Position numbers and translations under genes: made by a program. A DNA stretch of 64,000 nucleotides from assembly GCF_900461555.1 (NCBI RefSeq), contig NZ_UGOX01000001.1:2679501-2743500 (forward strand), in the 5' to 3' direction. The notes beneath the pieces were generated by a model that saw nothing but the letters and a program-made list of their open reading frames with translations, was not told the origin of the DNA and did not search any database. The number at the start of each line of letters is the position of its first letter. Position 1 is the first letter of the stretch. Below are positions 17,532-28,168 of this stretch, piece by piece. The DNA is from Legionella quinlivanii (lineage in GTDB: Bacteria; Pseudomonadota; Gammaproteobacteria; Legionellales; Legionellaceae).

Positions 17532-19985
17532 TTAATGGGTATGTAAATCCTTATTTTCATTTTTTTTTGCAGTTTTTTCAGAAACCACTTCTTTTGCTTC
17601 TGAATTCTCAGAATCTGGTGCTGCAGCAAGAGGACTACGCTGCAAAGCCAGCTCTAAAACCTGCTCTATAGTCTTTACAGGATGAATGCTTAACTTCTTT
17701 AGGACATTATCAGGGATTTCTTCAAGATCCTTTCGATTCTCCTCAGGGATAATGACATGCTTGATACCCCCGCGATGAGCTGCCAGGAGCTTCTCTTTCA
17801 ATCCGCCGATTGGAAGCACTTGCCCCCGCAGGGTAATCTCTCCGGTCATGGCGACATCAGCCCGGACAGGAATATGAGTAACCACCGAGACCAGGGCCGT
17901 ACACATTCCAATACCTGCGCTGGGTCCATCTTTTGGCGTAGCCCCTTCTGGTACATGCACATGAAAATCATTCTTGTCATAAAAGTCATCGGGAACGCCA
18001 AACGATTTAGCCCTGCTTCTGACTACCGTCATTGCGGCATGAATCGACTCCTGCATCACCTCGCCCAACTGACCGGTATGAGTTGTTTTTCCCTTACCAG
18101 GCATCATAGATGCTTCAATTGTCAGCAGTTCTCCACCCACACTGGTCCAGGCCAGGCCAGTTACCTGTCCGACCTGATCAAACTCCTCAGCAAGTCCATA
18201 ACGGAACTTCTTAACCCCAAGGTATTTTTCAATATTGGTTTTTGAAACCGTTATTTTTTTTGTTTTCTTATTGCTGAGAATATCTTTAACTACCTTGCGG
18301 CAAATACTGGCGATATCGCGCTCCAGATTACGCACCCCTGCTTCTCGAGTATAGTGACGGATTATCTCGCGCACTGCACCTTCATTAATAGTTAACTCAC
18401 TTTCTTTAAGACCGTTAAGAATAGTCTGTTTGGGGACAAGATAGGTTTCAGCAATATTTATCTTTTCATCCTCGGTATAACCGGCAAGGCGAATCACCTC
18501 CATCCGATCAAGTAAGGGTGCTGGTATTTCCAATGAGTTAGCTGTGGCGATAAACATAACATCACTCAAATCATAATCCACTTCCAGATAATGATCGCTA
18601 AATGTATGATTCTGTTCTGGATCCAGTACTTCCAGCAAGGCGGAAGCGGGATCACCACGAAAATCCATTGCCATTTTATCGACTTCATCGAGCATGATAA
18701 GCGGATTTTTGACGCCTGCCTTACATAGCTTCTGAATGATTTTTCCGGGCATGGAACCTATATAGGTACGACGATGCCCTCTGATTTCAGCTTCATCCCG
18801 AACACCCCCCAGGGCGATACGGATAAATGTTCTTCCTGTCGCATTCGCTATCGATTGTCCAAGTGAAGTTTTACCGACCCCTGGAGGTCCAACCAGACAG
18901 AGGATAGGCCCTTTCATTCGTTTTACCCGCTGTTGTACTGCCAGGTATTCAATGATCCGCTCTTTGACCTTCTCAAGACCATAATGTTCTTTATTCAATA
19001 AATTTTCCGCTTTGCGCAGGTCAAATTGAATTTTGTTTTTACGTTTCCAGGGAACGCTTAGCATCCAGTCCAGATAGTTGCGAATGACGGTTGCTTCAGC
19101 AGACATAGGCGACATCATTTTTAACTTGTGCAATTCTGATAGGGATTTTTCTTTGGCTTCTTTGGGCATTCCGGCTTTCTTAATAGAGTTTTCAAGCTGC
19201 TCTATTTCGCTTCCTTCCTCGCCCATTTCGCCCAATTCTTTTTGTATCGCCTTCATCTGCTCATTGAGATAATATTCTCTTTGGCTTTTTTCCATCTGGC
19301 GTTTCACGCGGCCGCGAACTCGTTTCTCAACCTGCAGCAAATCAATTTCGCCTTCGATTGCCCCCATTAAGCGCTCAAGCCGTGTGCCAATCTCCAGTGT
19401 TTCTAAAAGATCCTGTTTATCATCGACTTTTAAGCTTAAATGAGCAGCAATGGTGTCTGCCAGGCGTCCCGGCTCTTCAATCCCAGCCAGAGAACTAAGT
19501 ACTTCCGGCGGTATCTTTTTATTTAACTTGATATATTGCTCGAATTGAGACATCAATGAGCGCATTAATATTTCAATTTCCTGGGGATTAATTTCACCTG
19601 CGACTTCCTCAACCTCTTCAAGCTGAGCTTCAAGAAACCCCTGTTCTTGTTTATATTCTTTGACACGTGAACGCTTCTCGCCTTCTACGAGAACTTTCAC
19701 AGTACCATCGGGTAGTTTAAGAAGCTGTAAGACACTCGCAACGGTCCCAATGTTATAAACATCGGCCGGTGACGGGTCATCGTTGGAAGATTTGCGCTGG
19801 GCTACCAGAAAAATCTGTTTGTTATCAACCATTGCAGCTTCCAATGCCTTGATTGATTTTTCCCGCCCGACAAATAATGGAATCACCATATGGGGATACA
19901 CTACGACATCTCTAAGAGGCAGGACTGGCAGAAAAGAGAACTCATCATTCTCCGGGGATGGCATCAGTTCGTTTTCACTTGACAT
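17532..19985 (-). CDS. lon: ATP-dependent protease Lon
   Basis: Cytosolic AAA+ serine protease that degrades misfolded and regulatory proteins. N-terminal substrate domain ([21 protein letters not shown]), Walker [10 protein letters not shown], Walker [10 protein letters not shown], and proteolytic domain with KDGPSAGIG (Ser689) and Lys732 in [11 protein letters not shown]. 817 aa, with a C-terminal Lys/Glu-rich tail slightly longer than the Escherichia coli enzyme. It sits between clpX (upstream) and hupB (downstream). The 257-nt gap to clpX carries a large stem-loop, so expression is probably from its own promoter; no clear heat-shock promoter could be read. Confidence 0.97.
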   Translation of the reverse strand: MSSENELMPSPENDEFSFLPVLPLRDVVVYPHMVIPLFVGREKSIKALEAAMVDNKQIFLVAQRKSSNDDPSPADVYNIGTVASVLQLLKLPDGTVKVLVEGEKRSRVKEYKQEQGFLEAQLEEVEEVAGEINPQEIEILMRSLMSQFEQYIKLNKKIPPEVLSSLAGIEEPGRLADTIAAHLSLKVDDKQDLLETLEIGTRLERLMGAIEGEIDLLQVEKRVRGRVKRQMEKSQREYYLNEQMKAIQKELGEMGEEGSEIEQLENSIKKAGMPKEAKEKSLSELHKLKMMSPMSAEATVIRNYLDWMLSVPWKRKNKIQFDLRKAENLLNKEHYGLEKVKERIIEYLAVQQRVKRMKGPILCLVGPPGVGKTSLGQSIANATGRTFIRIALGGVRDEAEIRGHRRTYIGSMPGKIIQKLCKAGVKNPLIMLDEVDKMAMDFRGDPASALLEVLDPEQNHTFSDHYLEVDYDLSDVMFIATANSLEIPAPLLDRMEVIRLAGYTEDEKINIAETYLVPKQTILNGLKESELTINEGAVREIIRHYTREAGVRNLERDIASICRKVVKDILSNKKTKKITVSKTNIEKYLGVKKFRYGLAEEFDQVGQVTGLAWTSVGGELLTIEASMMPGKGKTTHTGQLGEVMQESIHAAMTVVRSRAKSFGVPDDFYDKNDFHVHVPEGATPKDGPSAGIGMCTALVSVVTHIPVRADVAMTGEITLRGQVLPIGGLKEKLLAAHRGGIKHVIIPEENRKDLEEIPDNVLKKLSIHPVKTIEQVLELALQRSPLAAAPDSENSEAKEVVSEKTAKKNENKDLHTH

Positions 19986-20153
19986 AATAAGCCCTTATTC
20001 AGACTACAATCCGTTTATTTCCCTGGGCTGCATGATTTGCAAACCGCTGGAAATACAATTTAAATCTTCTGAATCCAATACTAACATTCTATGCAGGCTA
20101 GCAGATAGCTTTTGAAACATCAGGTCGTATTTACCCGCCTGGTTCGTAATTGA

Positions 20154-20195
20154 TTAAGCAAGTTAAAGCATGAACCATGCCATCAACTTGCTTAA
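20154..20195. promoter_or_regulatory. Two-part stem-loop in the clpX-lon gap
   Basis: Perfect 11-bp outer arms TTAAGCAAGTT (20154-20164) and AACTTGCTTAA (20185-20195), with an inner GCATG/CATGC stem around a 3-nt loop. It is next to a second inverted repeat at 20204-20236 (GTATGGAG/CTCCATAC). It could be a clpX terminator or a regulatory structure in the lon leader; no T-run follows. Confidence 0.5.
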
Positions 20196-20242
20196 TTGAC
20201 AAGTATGGAGCTGGGCATTTTGTCAACTCCATACTAAGGGAA

Positions 20243-21517
20243 TTAATCTCCCCCACCAGCAACTGAGTGCTTACCGTCTCTCTCTTCAAAAATCATAATC
20301 GGCTTATTCGTGTTGCTGACTACACTCTCGTCTACAACAACCTTTTTGATTCCCTCGAGTGACGGTAATTCATACATGGTGTCTAAAAGAAGATTTTCAA
20401 GGATCGTTCTTAAGCCACGAGCACCAATTTTTCGTTCCAGTGCTTTTTTCGCGATTTGGCGTAAAGCATCATCACGAAACTCAAGTTCAACTGACTCCAT
20501 TTTGAACAAAGCTTGAAACTGCTTGGTTAAAGCATTTTTTGGACGAGTCAGGATATCAACCAGGGCATCTTCATCCAGTTCATGTAGTGTTGTTACTACA
20601 GGAAGACGACCAACGAACTCTGGTATTAAACCATATTTCACTAAATCTTCTGACTCAAGTCCATCCAGTATTTTCTCATTGACTTTGCTATCCTTGGAGT
20701 TTTTGAGCTGCGCGGCAAAGCCGATACCTGACTTGTCGCTTCGATCACGAATTACTTTTTCAAGGCCGGCGAAAGCGCCTCCGCAAATGAACAATATGTT
20801 GGAGGTATCAACCTGCAAGAACTCCTGTTGCGGATGTTTACGTCCACCCTGAGGCGGTACTGAAGCGATTGTACCTTCAATCAACTTAAGCAATGCTTGC
20901 TGTACCCCTTCACCAGAGACATCCCGGGTGATCGATGGATTATCTGATTTACGGGAAATCTTATCAATTTCGTCAATGTAAACTATACCTTGCTGCGCTT
21001 TATCCACGTCGTAATCGCATTTTTGCAATAACTTCTGGATAATATTCTCAACATCCTCACCCACATAGCCTGCTTCAGTCAGAGTAGTAGCATCTGCTAT
21101 GGTAAATGGAACATTGAGTAATCGGGCAAGTGTTTGAGCAAGCAAGGTTTTTCCGCTGCCTGTTGGCCCTATCAGCAGAATATTACTTTTACCGAGCTCC
21201 ACACCATCCTGCGGCTTGTGCTGCAAACGCTTGTAATGGTTGTATACAGCAACAGACAGCACTTTTTTGGCATGAGGCTGTCCTATAACATATTCATCAA
21301 GAAACTTTGAAATTTCCTTGGGTGTCGGCAAATGGGTTTCGGTATCCTCAATCGTCTCCTGCGTTTCTTCACGAATGATATCATTACACAATTCAACGCA
21401 TTCATCGCATACAAAAACCGAAGGACCTGCGATTAATTTTTTTACCTCATGCTGGCTTTTGCCGCAAAATGAGCAATATAAAACTTTTTCACCATCACCT
21501 TTACCGGTTTTACTCAT
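20243..21517 (-). CDS. clpX: ATP-dependent Clp protease ATP-binding subunit ClpX
   Basis: AAA+ unfoldase that feeds substrates to ClpP. N-terminal zinc finger with CSFCGKS and CDEC, Walker [10 protein letters not shown], Walker [10 protein letters not shown], the pore loop GYVGEDVE, and the ClpP-binding loop region. Start chosen at ATG 21517 (MSKTGKG, 424 aa), which has AGAGGG upstream; two in-frame TTG codons before it are unlikely starts. Downstream of clpP with a 254-nt gap that holds a 10-bp hairpin. Confidence 0.97.
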   Translation of the reverse strand: MSKTGKGDGEKVLYCSFCGKSQHEVKKLIAGPSVFVCDECVELCNDIIREETQETIEDTETHLPTPKEISKFLDEYVIGQPHAKKVLSVAVYNHYKRLQHKPQDGVELGKSNILLIGPTGSGKTLLAQTLARLLNVPFTIADATTLTEAGYVGEDVENIIQKLLQKCDYDVDKAQQGIVYIDEIDKISRKSDNPSITRDVSGEGVQQALLKLIEGTIASVPPQGGRKHPQQEFLQVDTSNILFICGGAFAGLEKVIRDRSDKSGIGFAAQLKNSKDSKVNEKILDGLESEDLVKYGLIPEFVGRLPVVTTLHELDEDALVDILTRPKNALTKQFQALFKMESVELEFRDDALRQIAKKALERKIGARGLRTILENLLLDTMYELPSLEGIKKVVVDESVVSNTNKPIMIFEERDGKHSVAGGGD

Positions 21518-21723
21518 CAACAAACCCTCTCGTGCCGATTCCTCATAAGGAATGCAATTTTAAATTTATAGGAATTGACTTCAAAACAATTTTTGCTGCC
21601 AAACTCTCTTATCTATATCCTTTATAATGCTCCGCATGACTATCCTCAACTTTGCCTGTGACATGATAATTGACAGAACCTAGTAAAATTTTAGACAATC
21701 AATAAAAATAAGCCAAGTGGATT

Positions 21724-21746
21724 ATGGCCTCTTTTTAAGAGGCCAT
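21724..21746. terminator. 10-bp hairpin between clpP and clpX
   Basis: Perfect arms ATGGCCTCTT (21724-21733) and AAGAGGCCAT (21737-21746), 3-nt loop, about 25 nt beyond the clpP stop. No T-run on the minus strand, so it may be a partial terminator or an RNA-stabilising hairpin. Confidence 0.5.
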
Positions 21747-21771
21747 TGAGTCAAGAGTCCTGAACTCTGAA

Positions 21772-22410
21772 TTATTCTGCAGTTGTAAATGCATTACGAT
21801 CGTAAAGCACTTTGTCTATTAATCCATATTCTTTGGCTTGAGACGCACTCATGAAGTTATCCCTTTCCGTATCACGCATGATTTGATCAGGCGTTTTGCC
21901 GGTATGCTTTGCCATGATGCTGTTTAAGCGCTCACGTACAGCCAGCGTTTCGCGGGCATGAATTTCAATATCAGTTGCCTGGCCACGGTATCCGCCTAAT
22001 GGCTGATGTATCATTACCCTTGAATTGGGCAAGCAGAAGCGCTTGCCGTCAGCGCCGGCACAAAGCAATAAAGCAGCTGCACTGGCAGCCTGGCCAATAC
22101 AGAGAGTGCTTACATCCGGTTTAATAAACTGCATTGTGTCATAAATTGCCAAGCCAGCTGTAACAACGCCTCCAGGCGAATTGATATACAGATAAATATC
22201 TTTATCTGGATTCTCTGATTCAAGAAAGAGGAGCTGCGCCACTACCAGGTTAGCCATATGGTCTTCAACTTCACCTAATAGAAAAATAATGCGATCTTTC
22301 AAAAGTCTTGAGTAAATATCATAGGAGCGCTCTCCTCTTGACGTTTGCTCAATAACCATAGGAACCAGGCCGCTGGCATTTCTAATCAGGTTATCGGGAT
22401 GACCTGCCAT
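21772..22410 (-). CDS. clpP: ATP-dependent Clp protease proteolytic subunit
   Basis: Serine peptidase that forms tetradecameric barrels with ClpX or ClpA. The catalytic triad is readable: Ser110 in [11 protein letters not shown], His135 in MIHQPLGG, Asp184 in TERDNFMSA. 212 aa with a short N-terminal propeptide, as in other gammaproteobacteria. The start codon lies 3 nt after the tig stop, so tig-clpP form an operon. Confidence 0.97.
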   Translation of the reverse strand: MAGHPDNLIRNASGLVPMVIEQTSRGERSYDIYSRLLKDRIIFLLGEVEDHMANLVVAQLLFLESENPDKDIYLYINSPGGVVTAGLAIYDTMQFIKPDVSTLCIGQAASAAALLLCAGADGKRFCLPNSRVMIHQPLGGYRGQATDIEIHARETLAVRERLNSIMAKHTGKTPDQIMRDTERDNFMSASQAKEYGLIDKVLYDRNAFTTAE

Positions 22411-22413
22411 TTA

Positions 22414-23745
22414 TCACTCTCCTTTCTCTGTGTTTTCCTTTTTGGGATTCATGACTTCATCGTAGCTCATTGATTTTTCGATGAGTTTAGCATTCTCACT
22501 GATTTTTTCTGCAACTATTTCTTCCATAACAAGGGCTTCAACCTCAGCAGTACGTTCCTTGCTATTTCGGTACCAGTTACGTAACTCGTCCGGGTTCTCG
22601 TAAGCACTGGCAAATTTTTCAATCATCGCGTCAACACGATCTTTATCCGCTTTTAATTCATGTGCCTTGACGTATTCGGAGAATAAAAGCCCCAAATGAA
22701 CGCGGCGTTTGGCTTGCTCTTCAAATAACTCTCTGGGGAAGTCAGGGATTTTTTCATTCTCATGATGCGCATGCCCAAAAAGGCGATGATACATATCATG
22801 TTTAAGATGTTCAATTTCCTGATCAATCAGAGCTGCAGGTAAATCGAAGCTATTAACAGACATCAATTGATTGAAAATACGCTCGCGATTAGTAGCGCTG
22901 ACGCGACGTTCCAGTTCACGGGTCATATTTTCCCGAATGTCTTTTTTGAGTGCATCGACGCCGCCTTCCTTAATGCCAAACTTTTCAGCAAAAGCATCGT
23001 CCAATGCAGGTTGCTCACCTTCCCACACATTATGGATGGTGATTTGAAATACGGCATCTTTGCCGGCTAATTCTTTGTGGCCGTAGTCTTCGGGGAAGGT
23101 AACCTTAATATCAAAGGATTTGCCAATTTCGCCCCCGATAATTCCTTGTTCAAAACCAGGAATCATAGAACCGGAACCAAGAACAATTTCATATTTCTCA
23201 GCACTGCCGCCTTCAAAAGGCTGATCATCAATGAAGCCTTTGAAATCGATGCTGACTTTGTCTCCCTCTGCAGCAGCACGGGAAACATCTTTCCAAACCT
23301 TGTTTTGATCCCGTAACTTGCTAATCATTTCATCAACATCAGCATCACTGATCACTGATTTAATAATTTCAATTTCCTGGCCGTTCAGCTCAGTAATTTT
23401 GATTTCAGGAAATACTTCAAAAGTTGCCGTGAATTTAAAGTCTTTACCTTCTTCGAGCTCTTCTGGCTCAACATAGGGAGAACCGGCCGGAACCAACTCA
23501 TTGTTTTTCAACGCTTCATATAGAGTTGACTGTACCATCTCACGGGCAACTTCTTCACGAACACCCTTTGAGAAACGGCTCTTGACTACATCCATAGGCA
23601 CTTTTCCTGGTCGAAAACCGGCAACTTTGGCTTTACGGGCAAGATCACGCAAACGCGATTTGACCTCATCTTCAACTTTTTCGGTAGGTACGCTAACGGT
23701 AATCTTACGCTCCAGACCATTCAGGGCTTCAACAGAAATTTGCAT
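22414..23745 (-). CDS. tig: Trigger factor
   Basis: Ribosome-bound chaperone and prolyl isomerase for nascent chains. The ribosome-binding signature [16 protein letters not shown] is at about residues 44-59. The FKBP-type isomerase domain lies around residues 160-245 ([32 protein letters not shown] in part). The C-terminal helical cradle follows. 443 aa, with a His-containing acidic insertion in the C-domain ([14 protein letters not shown]). Confidence 0.96.
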   Translation of the reverse strand: MQISVEALNGLERKITVSVPTEKVEDEVKSRLRDLARKAKVAGFRPGKVPMDVVKSRFSKGVREEVAREMVQSTLYEALKNNELVPAGSPYVEPEELEEGKDFKFTATFEVFPEIKITELNGQEIEIIKSVISDADVDEMISKLRDQNKVWKDVSRAAAEGDKVSIDFKGFIDDQPFEGGSAEKYEIVLGSGSMIPGFEQGIIGGEIGKSFDIKVTFPEDYGHKELAGKDAVFQITIHNVWEGEQPALDDAFAEKFGIKEGGVDALKKDIRENMTRELERRVSATNRERIFNQLMSVNSFDLPAALIDQEIEHLKHDMYHRLFGHAHHENEKIPDFPRELFEEQAKRRVHLGLLFSEYVKAHELKADKDRVDAMIEKFASAYENPDELRNWYRNSKERTAEVEALVMEEIVAEKISENAKLIEKSMSYDEVMNPKKENTEKGE

Positions 23746-23777
23746 CTAGTCACCTCTTGGATATTTTTGTCATGTAA

Positions 23778-23862
23778 TGGTGCGAAAGGAGAGACTCGAA
23801 CTCTCACGGGTTACCCCACTGGAACCTAAATCCAGCGCGTCTACCAGTTCCGCCACTTTCGC
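23778..23862 (-). tRNA. tRNA-Leu (TAG)
   Basis: 85 nt including encoded CCA. Acceptor GCGAAAG/CTTTCGC, class II with a long variable arm, anticodon loop centred on TAG (GGATTTAGGTTCC), T-arm GAGTTCGAGTCTC. Last gene of the Pro-Arg-His-Leu cluster, upstream of tig. Confidence 0.94.
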
Positions 23863-24028
23863 AAAACAGGGTGGAATTATCGAACAGTATGACTTGGTTG
23901 TAAAGACTCGAGATGCGAATCTTTAGACTTTGGATTCTGAATATAGCCAAAAAATTGTTTCGACTATATATTATAGCCGTTTTTCAGCATAATCTACTTA
24001 ACCAACTCAGACTCATTGATGTTTTAAA

Positions 24029-24105
24029 TGGGGTGAACGATGGGACTCGAACCCACGACAACCGGGATCACAACCCGGGGCTCTACCAACTGAGCTACGC
24101 TCACC
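24029..24105 (-). tRNA. tRNA-His (GTG)
   Basis: 77 nt including CCA and the extra 5' G typical of tRNA-His. Anticodon stem-loop GGGTTGTGATCCC gives GTG; T-arm GGGTTCGAGTCCC. The gap 23863-24028 to tRNA-Leu is AT-rich and holds no recognisable gene. Confidence 0.94.
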
Positions 24106-24128
24106 ATATCGGAATACTGCACAAAGGC

Positions 24129-24205
24129 TGGCACGCCCGGCAGGATTCGAACCTGCTACCCTCGGCTTAGAAGGCCGATGCTCTATCCAGATGAGCTACG
24201 GGCGC
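24129..24205 (-). tRNA. tRNA-Arg (TCT)
   Basis: 77 nt including CCA. Acceptor GCGCCCG/CGGGCGT (one G-U pair), anticodon loop CTTCTAA with TCT, T-arm CAGGTTCGAATCCTG. Eight nucleotides downstream of tRNA-Pro. Confidence 0.94.
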
Positions 24206-24213
24206 AAATATAT

Positions 24214-24290
24214 TGGTCGGGGTGGAGGGATTCGAACCCCCGACATTCTGCTCCCAAAGCAGACGCGCTACCAGACTGCGCTACACCCCG
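24214..24290 (-). tRNA. tRNA-Pro (TGG)
   Basis: 77 nt including CCA. Acceptor CGGGGTG/CACCCCG, anticodon loop TTTGGGA with TGG, T-arm GGGGTTCGAATCCCT. First gene of the tRNA cluster. The integrase gene lies 264 nt from its 5' end, not its 3' end. Confidence 0.95.
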
Positions 24291-24316
24291 CAAACCCGTC
24301 CTAGGACAGAGCGCAG

Positions 24317-24345
24317 ATAATACCGCTTGCTTTTCCTAAGGTCAA
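24317..24345 (-). promoter_or_regulatory. Promoter of the tRNA-Pro-Arg-His-Leu cluster
   Basis: On the minus strand: -35 TTGACC (24345-24340), 17-nt spacer, -10 TATTAT (24322-24317). A GC-rich discriminator (TCTGCGCTC) follows, typical of stringently controlled stable-RNA promoters. Nothing else recognisable is in the 264-nt gap 24291-24554. Confidence 0.8.
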
Positions 24346-24554
24346 TATATTCGAGAACTAATTTTTTATTGATTGAAAAATCCATAGATTAAGTGAACCA
24401 ATTCAACCCAAACTGTATTTGATTCAAATATATAGATCATTTTTAGATCCCGCGCTCAATTCCTGATAAACAGGGAATGGGAACTCATAAATTCAAATTG
24501 CCAGCCGACTGACGCTAAGTTAACATAAATCAGGAATGCTTTCGGGTTTAAGTC

Positions 24555-25775
24555 ATGAAAAAACTGTTGTTGCCGCTGTTCGATAGTCTGGATCAATTAA
24601 GTAAGAATTCAGATCATGTCATACTGCCTTCTCCAGACTGTTATGCCGATTTCATCCATGTATTGAATTTTTTAAGAAGTTATGGCGGCAGCCTGGGCAC
24701 ATTTAATAGTTATCGAAGAGAAGCCGAGCGTCTTTTGCAATGGTGCTGGTTAGTCCGGGAATGCCGCTTGCCGCAATTAAAACGAGAAGACATTGAAGCC
24801 TTTATACGGTTTTGCCAGCATCCCCCTTCAAGCTGGATTAGTCTGAAAAAAGTTCCCCGGTTCATTGAAAAAGATGGTAAACGACAGCCCAATCAGGAAT
24901 GGCGCCCATTTGTGGCAACGGTCAGTAAGCTGGCTCGTAAGCAGGGACATGAGCCTTCTGTCAATGACTTCTCATTATCTCAGGGTGCCATTCAGGAAGT
25001 TTTCGCAATTTTAAGTACTTTATTTAATTTCTTAATCGCAGAAGAGTACTTGTTTTCCAATCCAGTTGCCTTAATCCGTCAGAAAAGCAAATTTATCCGC
25101 AAAAGACAGCAAAATGCGCCGGTTAGAAGACTTAGTCTCTTGCAGTGGCAGGCGGTACTGGATGCTGCCGAGACTTTAGCCGCAGATAATCCTGAAAAAC
25201 ATGAACGCACTCGCTTTATTCTGAGTATGCTTTTTGGAATGTATTTGCGTATTTCAGAGCTTGCCGCAAGTGATCGCTGGGTTCCCAGCATGAATGATTT
25301 CAGCAAGGACAGTAATGGATTCTGGTGGTTTACAACCATTGGTAAGGGTAATAAAGAACGTCAGGTGGCGGTAAGTGATGCAATGCTGGATAGTCTGAGT
25401 CGCTGGAGGCGATTTTTAGGTTTAAGCAATCTACCCACTCCCGCCGATAATACGCCTCTGATCCCAAAAATACGAGGTAATGGTCCTATGACTGACACTG
25501 CTCCGCTTCGCCGTCTCGTCCAGACTTGTTTTGATCTCGCTGCTGAAAAGCTGCGCCGCGATCATTTTATAGAAGAGGCCGATGGCCTGGGAGCTGCCAC
25601 AGTGCATTGGTTGCGGCACACCGGTATTTCTGAAGATGTTAAGATTCGACCACGAGAACATGTACGGGACGATGCCGGACACAGTTCAAGTGCAACAACC
25701 GACCGCTATATCGATATTGAAAAGGCAGAACGTTATCGGTCAGCCAAGAAGAAACTTATTGAACCCTGTGATTAA
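24555..25775 (+). CDS. Tyrosine-type site-specific recombinase / integrase
   Basis: 406-aa intact tyrosine recombinase. The N-terminal SAM-like core-binding domain contains TFNSYRREAERLLQWC. The catalytic domain shows Arg232 (GMYLRISELAASD), His351 and Arg354 (HWLRHTG), His376 (DDAGHSS) and nucleophile Tyr385 (TTDRYID). It lies between the tRNA cluster and the T6SS block and may have mobilised the region, but no att duplication was found, so it could also be a fixed chromosomal recombinase. Neighbour on the right is convergent (PAAR-like). Confidence 0.92.
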   Translation: MKKLLLPLFDSLDQLSKNSDHVILPSPDCYADFIHVLNFLRSYGGSLGTFNSYRREAERLLQWCWLVRECRLPQLKREDIEAFIRFCQHPPSSWISLKKVPRFIEKDGKRQPNQEWRPFVATVSKLARKQGHEPSVNDFSLSQGAIQEVFAILSTLFNFLIAEEYLFSNPVALIRQKSKFIRKRQQNAPVRRLSLLQWQAVLDAAETLAADNPEKHERTRFILSMLFGMYLRISELAASDRWVPSMNDFSKDSNGFWWFTTIGKGNKERQVAVSDAMLDSLSRWRRFLGLSNLPTPADNTPLIPKIRGNGPMTDTAPLRRLVQTCFDLAAEKLRRDHFIEEADGLGAATVHWLRHTGISEDVKIRPREHVRDDAGHSSSATTDRYIDIEKAERYRSAKKKLIEPCD

Positions 25776-25845
25776 TCCCTAAAAATTCTTGTCTCAGAGG
25801 TAAGAATTTGTTGAAGTTTGGCCTCCTTCCAAATTGACGCCTGAC

Positions 25846-26235
25846 CTATGCCGCAACCACTACAGTTTGTGATGGTACGGTATAAATAGATGTGGTGTTA
25901 GTTGTATTTGACGTACCATTTGTTATGCCAACATTGCAGGCAGGAAATCCATTCAGTAGCACATTCGGCAGGCCTGTGAGCGGCTGAAACACGCCCTGCG
26001 TGGTACCTGACTTTACCCCGCCCTCCTTACCAGGCTCATCACCAGTTGAGATACTGATAGAGGTAAGGATATTGCAACTGGGCGCCATAGTGATCAATAT
26101 TTCAGGTACGAAACCTATACTGTTTATCCAGGTCGCCATATTGGGGAAAGGGGTTGGTACCTCAGGCGGAACAAGACAAACATCCGTATTTCCCGTTGTT
26201 GTAACGGTACCGCCTAACATACATGCCATAGTCAT
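25846..26235 (-). CDS. DUF4150 PAAR-like T6SS tip protein
   Basis: 129-aa PAAR-like protein predicted to cap the VgrG spike. It has the DUF4150 pattern: an N-terminal VCLVPPEVPTPFPNMA, a central SISTGDEPGKEGGVKSGTT, and a C-terminal LNGFPACNVG region. No C-terminal toxin domain is attached. It is the last gene of the T6SS operon, 5 nt after the DUF3540 gene. Genes of the DUF4150/DUF3540/DUF2169/pentapeptide group are regularly found together next to T6SS loci; the exact role of each is not settled. Confidence 0.85.
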   Translation of the reverse strand: MTMACMLGGTVTTTGNTDVCLVPPEVPTPFPNMATWINSIGFVPEILITMAPSCNILTSISISTGDEPGKEGGVKSGTTQGVFQPLTGLPNVLLNGFPACNVGITNGTSNTTNTTSIYTVPSQTVVVAA

Positions 26236-26240
26236 ACTAT

Positions 26241-26843
26241 TTACCCTAAATGAATTTGCTTAGCTTTTATTTTTGCGTCGTCTTCTGTAATAATTGTGAG
26301 TTCGCCGCAATCCAGTCGATAGTTCTTTTTGACCCTGCTTCGTAAACGGCCCAACACCTGATGCTCCAAATCCTCTACCCATTGGAACAGACGAATAGTC
26401 TGCAGGTTCAATGTGTCGCAGATTTTTTCAATGGTTTTGGCAATGAATTTCAGCTTCTCGAAATGAAAACTGCATTCTTGCCCCTCAAGCCGGCTATGTT
26501 GCAAATTCAGACAGGCTTTTTCAGAATTTATTTTCAGCTCAATGGAATTTAAACTTATTGAAGGCGCGTTAACTTCAAGCGCATGCTGCATATTAATACA
26601 TGCATTATTTTCACTTCTACGATTCAAAATCGCTAACACATAAACCTCTTCCTCCCCCAGATAAGCCATGATTTCATCATCAGCCAGGGGCTCCAACAGA
26701 CAAGAAAACGCTTTTTTTGCTTTGATCGTGGAATTGCTGAATGAAAATTTTAAATGAAAATTATCACCTTCGATGAATTTTATCGTAGCGGGATAGCATC
26801 CACCGGTACCGGCCAATCGCATTATTTCATTTTCTTTTAACAT
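26241..26843 (-). CDS. DUF3540-family T6SS accessory protein
   Basis: 200-aa protein with the DUF3540 layout. The N-terminal half contains AKKAFSCLLEPLADDEIMAYLGEEEVYVLAIL. The C-terminal half is a repetitive beta region followed by the RSRVKKNYRLDCGEL segment. Start chosen at 26843 (MLKENEIM), which has GAGGAG about 6 nt upstream; the longer frame from 26912 runs into a repeat element and is not credible. Between the pentapeptide gene and the PAAR-like gene. Probably helps load or fold spike/cargo proteins; this is inference from context. Confidence 0.75.
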   Translation of the reverse strand: MLKENEIMRLAGTGGCYPATIKFIEGDNFHLKFSFSNSTIKAKKAFSCLLEPLADDEIMAYLGEEEVYVLAILNRRSENNACINMQHALEVNAPSISLNSIELKINSEKACLNLQHSRLEGQECSFHFEKLKFIAKTIEKICDTLNLQTIRLFQWVEDLEHQVLGRLRSRVKKNYRLDCGELTIITEDDAKIKAKQIHLG

Positions 26844-26888
26844 AGTGCTCTCCTCGTCAGCTTTTAGCCTGCATTCGGCCATTTTCCA

Positions 26889-27050
26889 GGCGTTGTTGCA
26901 AAAATAGAACAAAGCAACGAAAATCTGTCGTCTTTGCGAACGAAGTGAAGCAATCCAGATTGCAACTTAAACAACGTTAAAAACTGGATTGCTTCGCTAA
27001 CGCTCGCAAAGACAGGTTTTCCGCGTACCTGTTTTCATCCAGGCAACGCC
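26889..27050. repeat. MITE-like element, copy 2, inside the T6SS operon
   Basis: About 162 bp bounded by GGCGTTGTTGC and GGCAACGCC, with the same nested internal inverted repeat (GTCTTTGCGAAC...GCTCGCAAAGAC) as the copy at 7621-7778. It occupies the only large gap in the T6SS operon (26844-27113), separating DUF3540 and DUF4150 from the upstream genes. Confidence 0.85.
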
Positions 27051-27113
27051 GCTTCACCCACAGAATCCAAATATCTTGCCAGGCCTTGATTTCCTCTGGG
27101 AAGCAGGAACCTT

Positions 27114-28166
27114 TTATGTGCTCCACTGCTCTGCTCTTAATAAATCCGGATCTGTTTTTTTCATATATTCGCCGCTTTTAATATTCCAGATCACCTGATG
27201 CTCCCTGGTGTCATGTAAGGACGCGCTGTTCATTTCTGATTGTGAAAAATCACAATGACTAAGCTGACTATAATTAAACCTGGCAGCGTTTAAGGAGCTG
27301 TGCTGAAAATCACAGTCCTTAATAATCGTAGATTCAAAGTTAGCATTGTTTAATTGGCAGCGATTAAAAAGGCAATCGTCTATTGTCGCACTAATAAAAT
27401 TGGCCGTACTTAATTGGGCCTGGCTAAAATCGACAGCGGTCAGTTTCGCTTCCTGAAAAACAGCAGCAAAAAAAGTCAATTTTTCCAATGAGAGCTGGTT
27501 AAGACTCGCTTGCAGGCAATTGATATGCCGGATATCTACAGGATCCTGAAAAGCGACTTTATCAATTTTAGCTTTAATCAGCAGGCAGTGAAAAAAATTG
27601 CATTGTTTAAAGTGTACACCGGAAAACCTGCTACCGGTAAAGTTACAGGCGGTCATATCAACCTTTGAAAAATTTCCACGTTCAAACCACGCCTCAGTTG
27701 CAGTTGAGCGCGACCATTGTATATTTTGCATTTGTACAGCAATTAATCGGGATTGTGAAAAACTGCTTTGACTTAAATCACTATTCAGGAATTGACAGTT
27801 CTCCAATACCTCTTCCTTGAAATCACTTAGCGCGAGATTTGAATCACTGATAATTAGTCCATCAATCTTGTTCTGGTTGAATACGGCGCTTTTCCAATCA
27901 CTATGTACAACATGGACCTTGTTGAATGTGCAGGCAGTGAATGTATTGATAGTCATCTCGACTTTCTCAAAATACACCTCATCAAAGCGGCAATTCTCAA
28001 AAATAGCAGCCTTAAATTTCATATTTTTAAAAACGCATTTCTTGAAATGACTGTTTAAAAAGATAGGTCTGAATATATCCAGTTCCGTAATTAAAGTACC
28101 GTCAAAGTTCTCTCCTTCAATTACTTTTCGTTCTGACAATGCGTTTTTTAACTGAGCTAAATCCAT
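27114..28166 (-). CDS. Pentapeptide-repeat protein, T6SS-associated
   Basis: 350-aa protein made almost wholly of pentapeptide repeats (A/C/S-x-L/F-x-x), for example FSQAQLSTANFISATIDDCLF. These fold as a right-handed quadrilateral beta-helix. No signal peptide or membrane segment. It starts 3 nt after the stop of the DUF2169 gene, so the two are translationally linked. Likely a partner or cargo of the VgrG/PAAR-like tip; not a gyrase-protection protein by context. Confidence 0.85.
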   Translation of the reverse strand: MDLAQLKNALSERKVIEGENFDGTLITELDIFRPIFLNSHFKKCVFKNMKFKAAIFENCRFDEVYFEKVEMTINTFTACTFNKVHVVHSDWKSAVFNQNKIDGLIISDSNLALSDFKEEVLENCQFLNSDLSQSSFSQSRLIAVQMQNIQWSRSTATEAWFERGNFSKVDMTACNFTGSRFSGVHFKQCNFFHCLLIKAKIDKVAFQDPVDIRHINCLQASLNQLSLEKLTFFAAVFQEAKLTAVDFSQAQLSTANFISATIDDCLFNRCQLNNANFESTIIKDCDFQHSSLNAARFNYSQLSHCDFSQSEMNSASLHDTREHQVIWNIKSGEYMKKTDPDLLRAEQWST

Positions 28167-28168
28167 TG

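Noticed and set aside
24214-24290. tRNA-Pro as attB of an integrated island
   Set aside because: The integrase lies at the 5' side of the tRNA and no repeated piece of the tRNA gene was found further right, so tRNA integration is not supported.
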